A stretch of DNA of 64,000 bases from assembly GCA_930367215.1 (NCBI GenBank), contig OV884057.1, positions 252,304,830 through 252,368,829 of the forward strand, written 5' to 3'. Shown here piece by piece: positions 35,789 through 44,823 of the stretch (within the stretch, counting starts at the first letter, position 1; each line of letters opens with the position of its first letter). The notes below the pieces were generated by a model. It saw only the letters and a list, made by a program, of their open reading frames with translations. It had not been told where the DNA came from and did no database searches. The position numbers and the translations under genes are program-made. Source of the stretch: Pollenia angustigena. Taxonomy: Eukaryota; Arthropoda; Insecta; Diptera; Polleniidae.

Positions 35789-36193
35789 AGTTACATATCC
35801 AAATTCAAATACACACACTTACATAAAAAATGACACTATTGATGAATTTATTGAAAACATAATAAGCACAAAATAACATTAAAATAAAATAAATGTAACA
35901 GCAAACTCATTTCCGTTTAAGTACAGAAAACAAAATTATTTTTCGGTCGCAATTCCAAGAATTGCAACCGTCCAATATTAATATAAAATAATTAAGAAAT
36001 AATGTCAATATTTAGCATAAGCAAGCAAAAATTGTAAAATGCATATTAAGCCGAATTAACAAAAATTTGTGTTAACAATAAGTTCAATAGATATTAAAAA
36101 AATTAAATAAAGTCAGTTGTTAAGTATCCACAGTTGAGCGTAGTTATTTTATTCTTTTTTAAAAACACTCCCAAGAAATCCCATTACAAAATT
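35789..36193 (+). repeat. Errantivirus 5' LTR
   Basis: 405 bp, AGTTACAT...ACAAAATT. AATAAA lies at 36106-36111 directly before TCAGTT (36113-36118). TCAGTT fits the arthropod initiator, so transcription probably starts there. Its first 88 bp correspond to the env 3' coding end in the downstream copy. Confidence 0.93.
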
Positions 36194-36206
36194 GGCGCAG
36201 TCGGTA
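36193..36206 (+). promoter_or_regulatory. Primer binding site, tRNA-Ser type
   Basis: TGGCGCAGTCGGTA overlaps the last LTR base. This is the primer sequence used by 17.6/297-type elements, complementary to a tRNA-Ser 3' end. The tRNA identity comes from family knowledge. Confidence 0.75.
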
Positions 36207-36248
36207 CTCCTTTTTTTTATAGAAAGGAGAGTGAAACGAAATAAATAT

Positions 36249-36470
36249 ATTAGTGCAGTGACGACATACTTAAAATCGGTGTACGAACCACTAATTAATT
36301 AATTAAATAAATAAAAAAAAATTGATATATAGCTATTTTCCATATTAGTGCAGTGACGACATACTTTAAATCGGTGTACGAACCACTAATTAATTAAATA
36401 AAAAACAGCTATTTTCCACAATAGTGTAGTAACGACACACGGTAAATCGGTGTACGAACCACTATAAAAC
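36249..36470 (+). repeat. Triplicated leader repeat
   Basis: Three imperfect copies of a block with TAGTGCAGTGACGACATAC then ATCGGTGTACGAACCACTA start at about 36249, 36343 and 36420, separated by AT-rich spacers. AGCTATTTTCCA is also repeated. They lie in the untranslated leader between primer site and gag. Related errantiviruses have leader tandem repeats with insulator or translation roles, so a regulatory role is a reasonable inference. Confidence 0.8.
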
Positions 36471-36607
36471 AAAAAAAATAAATAAAATAACTATCAAAAT
36501 CTTTGAAAGTGCAACAACCATCAGTAAAAGCCCCAAAGGCAAAGTAAAAAAAAAATCAAAAAGTCAAAATTCGACAAGCAAGGCAAAGGAGATTTGACGA
36601 AAGAAGA

Positions 36608-37762
36608 ATGGAGCAAATACAACAAGAAATAGCCAATGTGGATATTGTGGAGCAGCTTGCAAGAAGGGAGCAGCAGCTGGAGCAACTCAGACTCGCTTAT
36701 GTTGAATTACAACAAAGACAACAGCAAAACCATGACATTCTGGACAGGACACTGAAAAATGTTAATCATCTTCCAGTATTCACAGGAGTAGGAGACGTAA
36801 CCGTCAACTCATTTTTTAGCGGTGTGGAATACCTGATATCAACGTTACAATACGAAGAACATAAGAAGGAGGTAGTTAGAGCCATATACTATAAAACAAT
36901 CCAAGGTGAAGCAAAAAATTCAATTATCAACATCCCCGAGCCGGATAACTGGAAACTTATTAAGGACACATTAAAGTTGAGATACAAGCCTGACACCGAG
37001 CCTCACCAAATCTATAGAAGAATTTCCAATTTACGAGTTAATACAGTAAGTGAATTAATTGATAAGATTCAAAAAATAAAATATAAGACAGATGAATTAA
37101 TAGTTTATTATAATGGTGAATGTGGAATAGACTTAACAAATATAGATAGTTTGTTAGTAAATACCATCAAAGAGATAACACAAGGGACATTACTAGACAA
37201 GATTTATGAACAGAGAGAATTAAAAAATATTTTATACATAATGAACCAAAGACGATTTGAAGATACGTGCATAAGACCAGAATACAGGACATATTTGAAA
37301 GAAGAAAGACATAGAAATCAGTACCAAAATAAACAAAATATTGACAGGGCATATCATGGTAGGGAAGCAATTAATAAGCGACAATATCAGGATAGAAATA
37401 AATGGAACCCAAATTTTTATAGACATGAAGAACAGAACGGTTTTAATAATAATAATAATTCTGGAAGATACAGATTTCAAAATAATGTAAGAGATGACAA
37501 ATTTTCAGGGCAATTTCAACAATTAGGGAACTCAAGACCAAATTCCAACCAAGTTCGGTGGAATCGGTATAAAAATAACCAACCAGAACCCATGGAAATT
37601 GACAATGTAGAAAGAACTTACAATAATCCTCAGGAGGCAGGACACCCTAATCACAGGTTTGGCCAAAATCGCCTATCCAGGTTTAGGCAAAGCCCAGAAG
37701 GACCTGAAATTAATAATACCGTTTTTTTTACGAGGCAGCCACAGAATGCCTACCAAAGATAA
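36608..37762 (+). CDS. gag: Errantivirus Gag
   Basis: A 384-residue capsid/nucleocapsid precursor from an ATG in context AAGAAGAATGGAG. Residues 1-45 (Gln/Glu/Leu-rich) look like a coiled coil, and residues 50-200 are the capsid-like part (VFTGVGDVTVNSFFSGVEYL). From about 230 the protein becomes basic and Asn/Gln/Arg-rich, the RNA-binding tail usual in errantiviruses, which mostly lack CCHC knuckles; none is seen here. It packages genomic RNA in cytoplasmic particles. The last codons overlap the protease frame at the slippery site, so most ribosomes should stop at TAA 37760 and a few continue as Gag-Pol. Confidence 0.92.
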   Translation: MEQIQQEIANVDIVEQLARREQQLEQLRLAYVELQQRQQQNHDILDRTLKNVNHLPVFTGVGDVTVNSFFSGVEYLISTLQYEEHKKEVVRAIYYKTIQGEAKNSIINIPEPDNWKLIKDTLKLRYKPDTEPHQIYRRISNLRVNTVSELIDKIQKIKYKTDELIVYYNGECGIDLTNIDSLLVNTIKEITQGTLLDKIYEQRELKNILYIMNQRRFEDTCIRPEYRTYLKEERHRNQYQNKQNIDRAYHGREAINKRQYQDRNKWNPNFYRHEEQNGFNNNNNSGRYRFQNNVRDDKFSGQFQQLGNSRPNSNQVRWNRYKNNQPEPMEIDNVERTYNNPQEAGHPNHRFGQNRLSRFRQSPEGPEINNTVFFTRQPQNAYQR

Positions 37763-38220
37763 AATTAAATATTGAAAATAGAGAATATGTAGCACTTATA
37801 GACACAGGTGCTAGTCTTAGTTTAATTAATAAAGAAATAAATGATTTTAAAATATATAAATTGAAATACCCCATAACATTTAGTACTATTACGAATAAAG
37901 ACACAATAAATTATGAAATACACACAAAAAGCCCAGAGCAATTTAATTTACCTAACAATGCCAGGATTCGTTGGAAGATCACTCCATTAAGGGGAAGAAC
38001 TTATGATTTCATTATAGGTATCGATATATTAAACTTTTTGAATGCACAAATAAATACAGAGAAAGGACAAATAACACTAAATGGAAAGGTATCCTATTTT
38101 CTTAATAACCCATACAAATTTAATCAAATTTACACGCTTGAAGCTGGTGATCCTAAAGTTGAAAGACTTCAATTAAATCATTTAAATAATGAAGAACGTA
38201 GAGAAATTATAAAATTATAA
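37717..38220 (+). CDS. pro: Errantivirus protease region, ends at an in-frame stop
   Basis: Open in frame 1 without its own needed ATG, since it is reached by the -1 shift. The aspartic protease active site DTGASLSLIN is encoded at 37801-37830. The second hydrophobic block IIGIDILNFL near 38010 matches the usual C-terminal half of retroviral-type proteases. It would cleave Gag and Gag-Pol. The frame ends at TAA 38218-38220, in the linker before RT; relatives read through this point. The same frame resumes at once as RT, so one base change could have created the stop. RT/IN output should be lost unless the stop is suppressed. Confidence 0.85.
   Translation, partial: YRFFYEAATECLPKIKLNIENREYVALIDTGASLSLINKEINDFKIYKLKYPITFSTITNKDTINYEIHTKSPEQFNLPNNARIRWKITPLRGRTYDFIIGIDILNFLNAQINTEKGQITLNGKVSYFLNNPYKFNQIYTLEAGDPKVERLQLNHLNNEERREIIKL
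37723..37729 (+). promoter_or_regulatory. Gag-Pol -1 frameshift site
   Basis: T-TTT-TTT in the gag frame, within a run of eight T (37722-37729). Slipping back one base enters the open protease frame (open from 37717). All-U heptamers are accepted slippery sites. The context just before the gag stop fits. No downstream pseudoknot was worked out. Confidence 0.75.
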
Positions 38221-40995
38221 GACCGATATAACAAATTATTGTTTAGAGAAGGAGATTTATTAACGAATACAACAGAAATTCAGCATGAGATAAAAACCAT
38301 TACACAACAGCAAATTTATTCAAAACTTTATAGATATCCACCTCAACACGAAGCGGAGGTAAGAAAACAGATCAAAGAAATGGAAGAGCAGGGTATAATT
38401 AGAAAAAGCCATTCAAGATATGCCAGCCCACTTATAGTCGTACCTAAGAAAACGGATAATTCAGGCGAAAAAAAGTTTCGAATAGTAATAGACTATAGAA
38501 AATTAAATGAAATAACTATAGACGACAAATATCCGTTACCCAACATAGATTCAATTCTAGATAAATTAGGTAGAGCGCAGTATTTTACCACATTAGACTT
38601 GGCAAAAGGTTATCATAAAATTTTAGTAAAAGAGGAGGATAGAGAAAAAACTGCCTTCGTAACCCCACATGGGTTGTATGAATTTTTAAGGATGCCATTT
38701 GGCCTTAAGAACGCGCCAGCCACATTCCAACGGCTGATGAATGAAATTTTAAGAGACTACATAAATAAAACCTGTGTAGTATACTTAGATGATATTTTGA
38801 TCTTTAGCACTTCTTTAACTGAGCATATTAAAGCAATAGGAGACATTTTCAAAATTCTCGAAAGTAAAAATTTGAAGATACAAATTGATAAATGCAATTT
38901 TCTGAAAAAGGAAACTGAATATTTAGGACACATTTTAACAAAGGATGGCATGAAACCAAACCCAAATAAAATTGCAATTATTCAAAAGTTAGAATTACCA
39001 CAAACCGAAAAACAGATAAAAAGTTTTTTGGGAATAACGGGTTATTATCGCAAATTCATTAAGGATTATGCGAAAGTAGCTCAACCTATAACAAAATATT
39101 TAAAGAAAGGCACAAAAATTAATGTAAAAGATCCAACATACATTGAAGCTTTCGAAAAGTTAAAAACTTTAATAAGTACACATCCCGTTTTACGTTATCC
39201 CGATTTCCATAAACAATTCACGTTGACGACGGATGCATCCAATTATGCGATTGGTGCAGTATTGTCACAAGAAGGTCACCCGGTGTGCTACGCTTCAAGA
39301 ACATTAAATAATCATGAGAAAAACTACTCTGCGACGGATAAAGAATTCCTAGCAATAATGTGGAGTGTAAATTATTTTAGGCCTTACATTTATGGTAAAA
39401 AATTTAAAATTCTTACTGATCATCAGCCAATCAAATATCTCCATTCCAAATACAAAGGAAAAGACATGTCGCCCAGGCACCAGCGATGGCTATTAAAATT
39501 AGGTGAATACCAGTTCGATATTGAATATCTAAAAGGGAAAGAGAACAAGGTAGCAGATTTTTTAAGCAGATTAGAAAATAGTGAGGACACTATTTCAGAA
39601 AAGGAGGGAGGTAAAGACTCTGATACTTTTTCAATTAATAATATTGAAGACGACATAACTATGGCAACAATACACTCAGCACAAGAAGACTTAGGTGATC
39701 ATTTTTTTATAAAAGAAGAAATCGTGAATAAATATAAAACTCAAATAATTTTAACAAATAATAAAACAGAAGAATGTAAAGAATTACATGGGAAGAGAAT
39801 TATTTTTATTGCAGAATGCGACTTTGAACAAATGGGAGATATTTTTAGAAGATATATTTCCAAAGGTAAAATAGGCATTTATTCAGAGTTATCAGAGCAT
39901 AGCTATAATTTAGTGCAGCAAAAATTAATAAGTATGTATTCAGACGATAATCAAATTCAATTCATAAAATCTACCATGAGAGCAATGGACATAGAGACAG
40001 AAGTTGAAGCCATAAAACAAATTTCATTATATCATATTAGAGAAAGTATACATTCAGGAATAATAGAAACTTATAACAACATTAAAAATAAAATATATTA
40101 CCCAAAACTAATGGAACTAATTCAAATCGTAATAAACCAATGCGACCTCTGCAAACAAGTAAAATACGATAGACGACCGATTAAAAATAAATTTCAATTT
40201 ACAGAAACACCCTCAGATAAAAACCAAATAATACACATTGATACGTATGTAATTAAAGGTAATCGTTTTTTAACAACAATAGACAAATTCTCAAAATTTG
40301 GGGCAGCTTACTCACTGAACGATAGAAATCCGATTACAATAATTGAACAGTTAGAAGAACACTTTGCAAAAATTGGTAAACCAGATAAAATTATAGCTGA
40401 TAACGAATTTAAAGCAACACGAATTACGGAATTCTTGAGCCAAGAAGGTATTCAACTGCATTTAACAAAACCCAATAGTCATACGGGTAATGCAGATATA
40501 GAAAGGATGCATAGTTCACTAGCAGAAAAATTTAGAATTTTATATCAAACAGACAAGGAACTTCCGGTAAAACAATTAATCCAAAGAGCAATAAGAAATT
40601 ACAACGATCGTTATCACTCAAGCACCCAATATACCCCGAATGAAGTTCAATATGGAAAAATAGAAAAAGAAAAAGTTAGGAAGAATCTAGAAAGTAACAA
40701 AAGAAAGGTCATAGAAAGACTTAATAAAACCAGAGAAGAATACAAAGAAATTAGAGAAGAAGGATATATTAAGAATTATAAGGCAGTCAGACATAAAGAA
40801 CAACCAAAATACAAGAAAGCAAAACTAGAAAAAGTACATCCAAACAATATTAAAAGACCGTATAAATTCTCGGACACTAACAATGAAGACGATGACATTG
40901 ATTTCGAATACTTATCCCAACGTTTAAAAGAAATAAAAACAAAACACAAAAACAATGTAGAAACTCAATCAACCCAGGAATTAAATATTACTTAA
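38221..40995 (+). CDS. pol: Errantivirus Pol: RT, RNase H, integrase
   Basis: Same frame as protease. The open frame begins right after the stop, and no biological start is expected (the first usable codon at 38239 is TTG). Counting from 38239: RT residues about 45-220 with RIVIDYRKLN and YLDD (182-185); RNase H with TTDAS (D332), E369 and TDHQP (D394); integrase zinc domain H599, H605, C635, C638; catalytic D668, D721, E755. A basic C-terminal tail ends at TAA 40993. It copies the RNA genome and inserts the DNA. All key residues are present, so the upstream stop is the only visible defect. Confidence 0.93.
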   Translation, partial: DRYNKLLFREGDLLTNTTEIQHEIKTITQQQIYSKLYRYPPQHEAEVRKQIKEMEEQGIIRKSHSRYASPLIVVPKKTDNSGEKKFRIVIDYRKLNEITIDDKYPLPNIDSILDKLGRAQYFTTLDLAKGYHKILVKEEDREKTAFVTPHGLYEFLRMPFGLKNAPATFQRLMNEILRDYINKTCVVYLDDILIFSTSLTEHIKAIGDIFKILESKNLKIQIDKCNFLKKETEYLGHILTKDGMKPNPNKIAIIQKLELPQTEKQIKSFLGITGYYRKFIKDYAKVAQPITKYLKKGTKINVKDPTYIEAFEKLKTLISTHPVLRYPDFHKQFTLTTDASNYAIGAVLSQEGHPVCYASRTLNNHEKNYSATDKEFLAIMWSVNYFRPYIYGKKFKILTDHQPIKYLHSKYKGKDMSPRHQRWLLKLGEYQFDIEYLKGKENKVADFLSRLENSEDTISEKEGGKDSDTFSINNIEDDITMATIHSAQEDLGDHFFIKEEIVNKYKTQIILTNNKTEECKELHGKRIIFIAECDFEQMGDIFRRYISKGKIGIYSELSEHSYNLVQQKLISMYSDDNQIQFIKSTMRAMDIETEVEAIKQISLYHIRESIHSGIIETYNNIKNKIYYPKLMELIQIVINQCDLCKQVKYDRRPIKNKFQFTETPSDKNQIIHIDTYVIKGNRFLTTIDKFSKFGAAYSLNDRNPITIIEQLEEHFAKIGKPDKIIADNEFKATRITEFLSQEGIQLHLTKPNSHTGNADIERMHSSLAEKFRILYQTDKELPVKQLIQRAIRNYNDRYHSSTQYTPNEVQYGKIEKEKVRKNLESNKRKVIERLNKTREEYKEIREEGYIKNYKAVRHKEQPKYKKAKLEKVHPNNIKRPYKFSDTNNEDDDIDFEYLSQRLKEIKTKHKNNVETQSTQELNIT

Positions 40996-40999
40996 ATTT

Positions 41000-41009
41000 A
41001 AATTTTCAG
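41000..41009 (+). other. Probable env splice acceptor
   Basis: AAATTTTCAG, ten bases before the env ATG. Env of gypsy-type elements is made from a spliced subgenomic RNA, and this is the best acceptor between pol and env. The donor in the leader was not assigned. Confidence 0.5.
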
Positions 41010-41018
41010 ATAATAATT

Positions 41019-42479
41019 ATGATACTGGTTCTGGCAACGTGGACGCAACCGAGTAATGGCACAATGACTATAACCGAACTAGTAGACCAAACAGGATTTG
41101 TTGACTTACAAATAAGAGACCAGGAAATAGTAAAGGACAGTGACTTAGTACTACACATAATTGACGTTAAACAAATAGAAAATATTATTAACGAAATGAC
41201 GGACAACATTGTTTTAGCGAAAACAAGTAACAAGGACATATTACAAGCTGAATTATTAGAAGCAAGGAATAAATTACTAACTTTAATACCAACAGAAAAA
41301 AGACAAAAAAGAGGACTTATAAATGCAATAGGTACTGTAGCCAAATGGACAATCGGAACAATGGACGATGAAGACAGACAAACGATACAAAAACATTTAT
41401 CACAGACTGATAAGTCACTAGACGAACAGGTACATATAAACAATCACTTTAATTTAGCGATAAATCAAATAAGAAATATCGTAAAAGATGATAGAAAAGA
41501 AATTGAAAGAGGTATTAATACTATAAATAAAATTGTAGATGAAGAATATCAACAACACATGTACTTACAACAAATGACAAAAATCCAATTAATAAAAAGC
41601 AAAATAGACCAAATTCAAGACAATGTAGTTTCAGCCAAATATGGGTTAGTTCACCCAAATATTTTGACAAATCACGAAATTGAAAAATATAATATTGACT
41701 TTAATAAATTTAAATATTTGCAATTAGGTACAACAACTTGTAATAATACTTATCTAATATTAAGCCTTAGAATACCAAAATTTTTCATACAAGTAAAAAT
41801 AAGGAAAATTATACCATTACCGGATAAAAATCAAAAAGAAATAGAATCCAGAATAGAAGAAGTTTTCACATATAAAAATAAAACTATGAAGTTTGAAGAA
41901 AGTAAATATTTCAGACAATTAAAATCTAGTAACCATTGTATACTAACAAAAAACTGTAAACTAATAACAAACAGAGCATTAGAACTTATAGCACTGGATG
42001 AAAAAACAATCTTGGTTAAAAACGCAATAAAATTGTTTGTTAACACTACATGTAATAAAAATAATAATACTATTCTAAATGGAAATTATGTAATTCAGTT
42101 TAACAATTGTTCTATAAAAATTAATGATTATTACTATTCTAATTTAGCTGAAAAGTTTGAAGGAAATAATTTTACAGAAAAGCTTACGTTCGAACAATTA
42201 GATGAAAAAAATGAAATAAATTTTAAAAACATTTCTAATTTGAAAACCCATAATAAAGTCATATACGGATGTAACTTCTTTCTAATACTTACAATAATAT
42301 TAATAATTATACTTTGGAGAACAAAGCTAAAATATATTAAAATAAATTTGAATAAAAGAATTCAGGAGAATTCTAATCTAAAGGGGGGAGAAGTTACATA
42401 TCCAAATTCAAATACACACACTTACATAAAAAATGACACTATTGATGAATTTATTGAAAACATAATAAGCACAAAATAA
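41019..42479 (+). CDS. env: Errantivirus Env
   Basis: A 486-residue envelope-type glycoprotein. A short hydrophobic N-terminus (MILVLATW) precedes the surface part. A furin-type site RQKR (95-98) is followed by a Gly-rich hydrophobic start (GLINAIG), as in the insect env family shared with baculovirus F proteins. Then come a coiled-coil-like region (about 120-200), several NxT/S sites, and a membrane anchor at about 414-433. The cytoplasmic tail of about 53 residues ends inside the 3' LTR (its last 29 codons). Such proteins can mediate passage between somatic and germ cells. The reading frame is intact. The signal peptide is unusually short, so the true start could be affected by splicing. 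Confidence 0.88.
   Translation: MILVLATWTQPSNGTMTITELVDQTGFVDLQIRDQEIVKDSDLVLHIIDVKQIENIINEMTDNIVLAKTSNKDILQAELLEARNKLLTLIPTEKRQKRGLINAIGTVAKWTIGTMDDEDRQTIQKHLSQTDKSLDEQVHINNHFNLAINQIRNIVKDDRKEIERGINTINKIVDEEYQQHMYLQQMTKIQLIKSKIDQIQDNVVSAKYGLVHPNILTNHEIEKYNIDFNKFKYLQLGTTTCNNTYLILSLRIPKFFIQVKIRKIIPLPDKNQKEIESRIEEVFTYKNKTMKFEESKYFRQLKSSNHCILTKNCKLITNRALELIALDEKTILVKNAIKLFVNTTCNKNNNTILNGNYVIQFNNCSIKINDYYYSNLAEKFEGNNFTEKLTFEQLDEKNEINFKNISNLKTHNKVIYGCNFFLILTIILIIILWRTKLKYIKINLNKRIQENSNLKGGEVTYPNSNTHTYIKNDTIDEFIENIISTK
42381..42391 (+). promoter_or_regulatory. Polypurine tract
   Basis: AAGGGGGGAGA immediately before the 3' LTR. It primes plus-strand DNA synthesis and lies within the env coding tail. 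Confidence 0.85.
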
Positions 42480-42796
42480 CATTAAAATAAAATAAATGTA
42501 ACAGCAAACTCATTTCCGTTTAAGTACAGAAAACAAAATTATTTTTCGGTCGCAATTCCAAGAATTGCAACCGTCCAATATTAATATAAAATAATTAAGA
42601 AATAATGTCAATATTTAGCATAAGCAAGCAAAAATTGTAAAATGCATATTAAGCCGAATTAACAAAAATTTGTGTTAACAATAAGTTCAATAGATATTAA
42701 AAAAATTAAATAAAGTCAGTTGTTAAGTATCCACAGTTGAGCGTAGTTATTTTATTCTTTTTTAAAAACACTCCCAAGAAATCCCATTACAAAATT
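42392..42796 (+). repeat. Errantivirus 3' LTR
   Basis: 405 bp, no difference from the 5' LTR noticed. It carries the last 29 env codons at its start (stop 42477-42479). Likely polyadenylation signal AATAAA at 42709-42714. Confidence 0.93.
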
Positions 42797-43390
42797 CACG
42801 TACCCTGCCCATCCTAGGCGTTGCACTTTAATAAATTTTACTATGTCCTCTCCTTTCCATAGCTCGAACAGTTCGTCGATACTTTTTTGGGCACCATTTG
42901 TGTTGCGCATTGTACCAAATATTTTGTGTAGGATTTTTATTTTTTTTTTCCAAGCTGTAACTGTTTGGAAGTTGTCATATCGAGCCCTAACCGCGAAACT
43001 AACGTAAGCGACATGATTTTAAATTTTCGTTTTTTTAATAAATAATATTATTGGCAACACTGGCATCATCTCCTTAAATGTCATGGTCACAAAAGGTACC
43101 GTTACGATTTTATAGCAAAAACAATTTTATTGTAAGCGACAAATTGCATAAAAAATATATACGAAATAAAATAAAAAAGCTCTCTTCTGTAAAATTTTAT
43201 TTTTGGCGCTTACGTTATTTTCGCGGTTAGGGGTCGATGAAGCATGTTTCGCATCCTTACGTAGCAGCTGACTTAATTAGTGCTTTTTAGATATTTAGTT
43301 TGCACGGCATTGCAACTAATTTGAATGCTCTGTTTGCTGCAGATATGCGTTCACTTATTCCGTGTTGCATACACAGAAAAAGTTATCAGT
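42797..43390 (-). pseudogene. Non-LTR retrotransposon ORF2 C-terminal relic, proximal piece
   Basis: Minus strand. From about 43385 the frame resembles ERISAANRAF, LIKSAAT and GCETC, the post-RT segment of many non-LTR ORF2 proteins (aaNRAF...LIrPV..YgcEtW). After the MITE at 42985-43232 it continues with ILHKIFGTMRNTNG, VKFIKVQRLGWAGY up to the errantivirus junction at 42797, then at 35788. Several stops are present. It is the host site of both insertions. The clade is not assigned. Confidence 0.6.
42985..43232. mobile_element. MITE with 28-bp inverted ends
   Basis: The left end CCCTAACCGCGAAACTAACG and the right end (reverse complement CCCTAACCGCGAAAATAACG) both continue TAAGCG. TCGA is repeated just outside on both sides. 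It is inserted in the non-LTR relic. The interior is AT-rich and non-coding. Confidence 0.8.
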
Positions 43391-43567
43391 AGTTTTTTAT
43401 TAATTAAATATATGGTTTTAAAAGTATTTCAATTAAATAAATGTAACAATTGAATCAATAATATTTTTTTTGTTGGAAGAAAATTAAAAATATAATTTTG
43501 ATTTAATGAACACTTCAGTAAAATTAATTTTTTATTTAAATATTTATTAATAACAAAAAAATTTACG

Positions 43568-43725
43568 TTTTAGTGCCAATGCACACGTTGCAAGTCTTAT
43601 TGATCAGCTTGCTACCTTATAGACGAGAGAGAGTGAGAGAGAAACGTTTCTTTTCCTCTCGTCACTCTCGTTATAAAGTAGCAAGCTCATCAATAAGACT
43701 TGCAACGTGTGAATTGGGACTTAAA
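43568..43725. mobile_element. Fold-back MITE
   Basis: Left CCAATGCACACGTTGCAAG then TCTTATTGATCAGCTTGCTAC pairs with the right arm almost base for base, extending to CGAGAG around a short purine-rich centre. About 60-bp arms in about 158 bp, so the transcript could form a long hairpin. Confidence 0.75.
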
Positions 43726-43947
43726 TAAAATAATCTAAACTTGTAGAATTGTTGTTGATTGTTTTCAAAACCTGACCTATATTTAATTAAATCAATAAAC
43801 ACATTGTTTGAAACGGCAAAGTTTTTTGATAATTAATTTCTTAATTTAAAATCTGCATATTTTATAATTCTTAAAAAAAATAACACCTGTTATTGAACTA
43901 TAACTCAATAACTCTCCAACTTATTTTCTTATACATATGTATTATTA

Positions 43948-44477
43948 GGGTATTCACAAGTTGTGCTATCATGTTATATTGTCATAATGTTCTAACATTT
44001 TACAATGGCTTAAAAATATTGTTGTTGCTTTGTAAACAAAAAGTGTCTTAAATAAATAGAACTCTGCTTGCTATGTTTATTGTGCTGCCGTAATTAATCC
44101 GAAGAGGCCTCCTCTGAACAGCTGAGCCGAGGCGGCTTACATCCGAATTTAACCTGCGGCTAGACATTTTTGCAACAAATCACTTGCAGCATCAAATAAG
44201 ATCAGCTTAGGACACTGCTGTTTGGTAAACAAACAAAATATTTGATTTGGGTCATAAAAATGGAAAATAGTCATGTAAAATCTAATTTAATTTATTAATT
44301 CATGGATTAGAATTAACATTTTTATTATTGGTAAATGTTTATTTTGTATATTTGTTTTGAATCAGCTGATTTAAATTCAAAATAGCACACTGAATTATGA
44401 GGGTTGTTCACAATAGTCGTATTTTTACGTGTTATTATTTTATGACATATGACTTTATGACACCTTGTGAATCCCCC
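43948..44477. mobile_element. TIR element I, copy 2 (uninterrupted)
   Basis: GGGTATTCACAAGTTGTGCT at the left and ACACCTTGTGAATCCCCC at the right pair. It matches 33896-35076 minus its nested MITE, so it shows the empty site. Confidence 0.75.
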
Positions 44478-44655
44478 AAATATATTTTCAATATATGTAT
44501 GTATATGTTAGTAAGTTATATTGTAAATTATGTAAAAGGCAAATCTAAAATATGCAATCTTTTAAGTCTACGTACTTTTTCTGTTTCATCGAGTAGGCTA
44601 ATGGCTAATATGTTTGTATGATTGATTGATTGCTCATTCTAAAAAGATTTATACT

Positions 44656-44816
44656 TGTTGGACATAATACTGTAATATATTTATGTTTTGGGAAAATATT
44701 TATTCATTTTTTTTTATGTCAAAATATTTTCCTATAGTTTTAAGTTTTTGTATTAATGTTTTTTAGAAAATTAATTGATAATAAAATATAATTTTCACGG
44801 ATAATTTAATATAACA
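44656..44816 (+). repeat. Probable Copia 5' LTR
   Basis: TGTTGGACATAATACTG, a start typical of Copia LTRs, through ATATAACA at 44816, just before GGTTATGGG. That last string is the usual Copia primer region overlapping the gag start. No second LTR was found downstream, so the call rests on the ends and position. Confidence 0.5.
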
Positions 44817-44823
44817 ATAGGTT

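Larger units (their letters stand above)
35789..42796 (+). mobile_element. Full-length errantivirus (17.6/297 group, Gypsy superfamily)
   Basis: A 7008-bp insect endogenous retrovirus with 405-bp LTRs that look identical by eye and a 4-bp duplication CACG (35785-35788, 42797-42800). The order is LTR, Ser-type primer site, repeated leader, gag, -1 shift site, protease, RT, RNase H, integrase, env, polypurine tract, LTR. The LTR begins AGTTA, as in gypsy relatives. It inserted into a non-LTR relic. The only obvious coding defect is an in-frame stop at 38218-38220. Identical LTRs imply a very recent insertion. Confidence 0.95.

Noticed and set aside
41006..41443. 145-codon minus frame rich in Ser/Leu
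   Set aside because: Antisense of errantivirus env; no domain.
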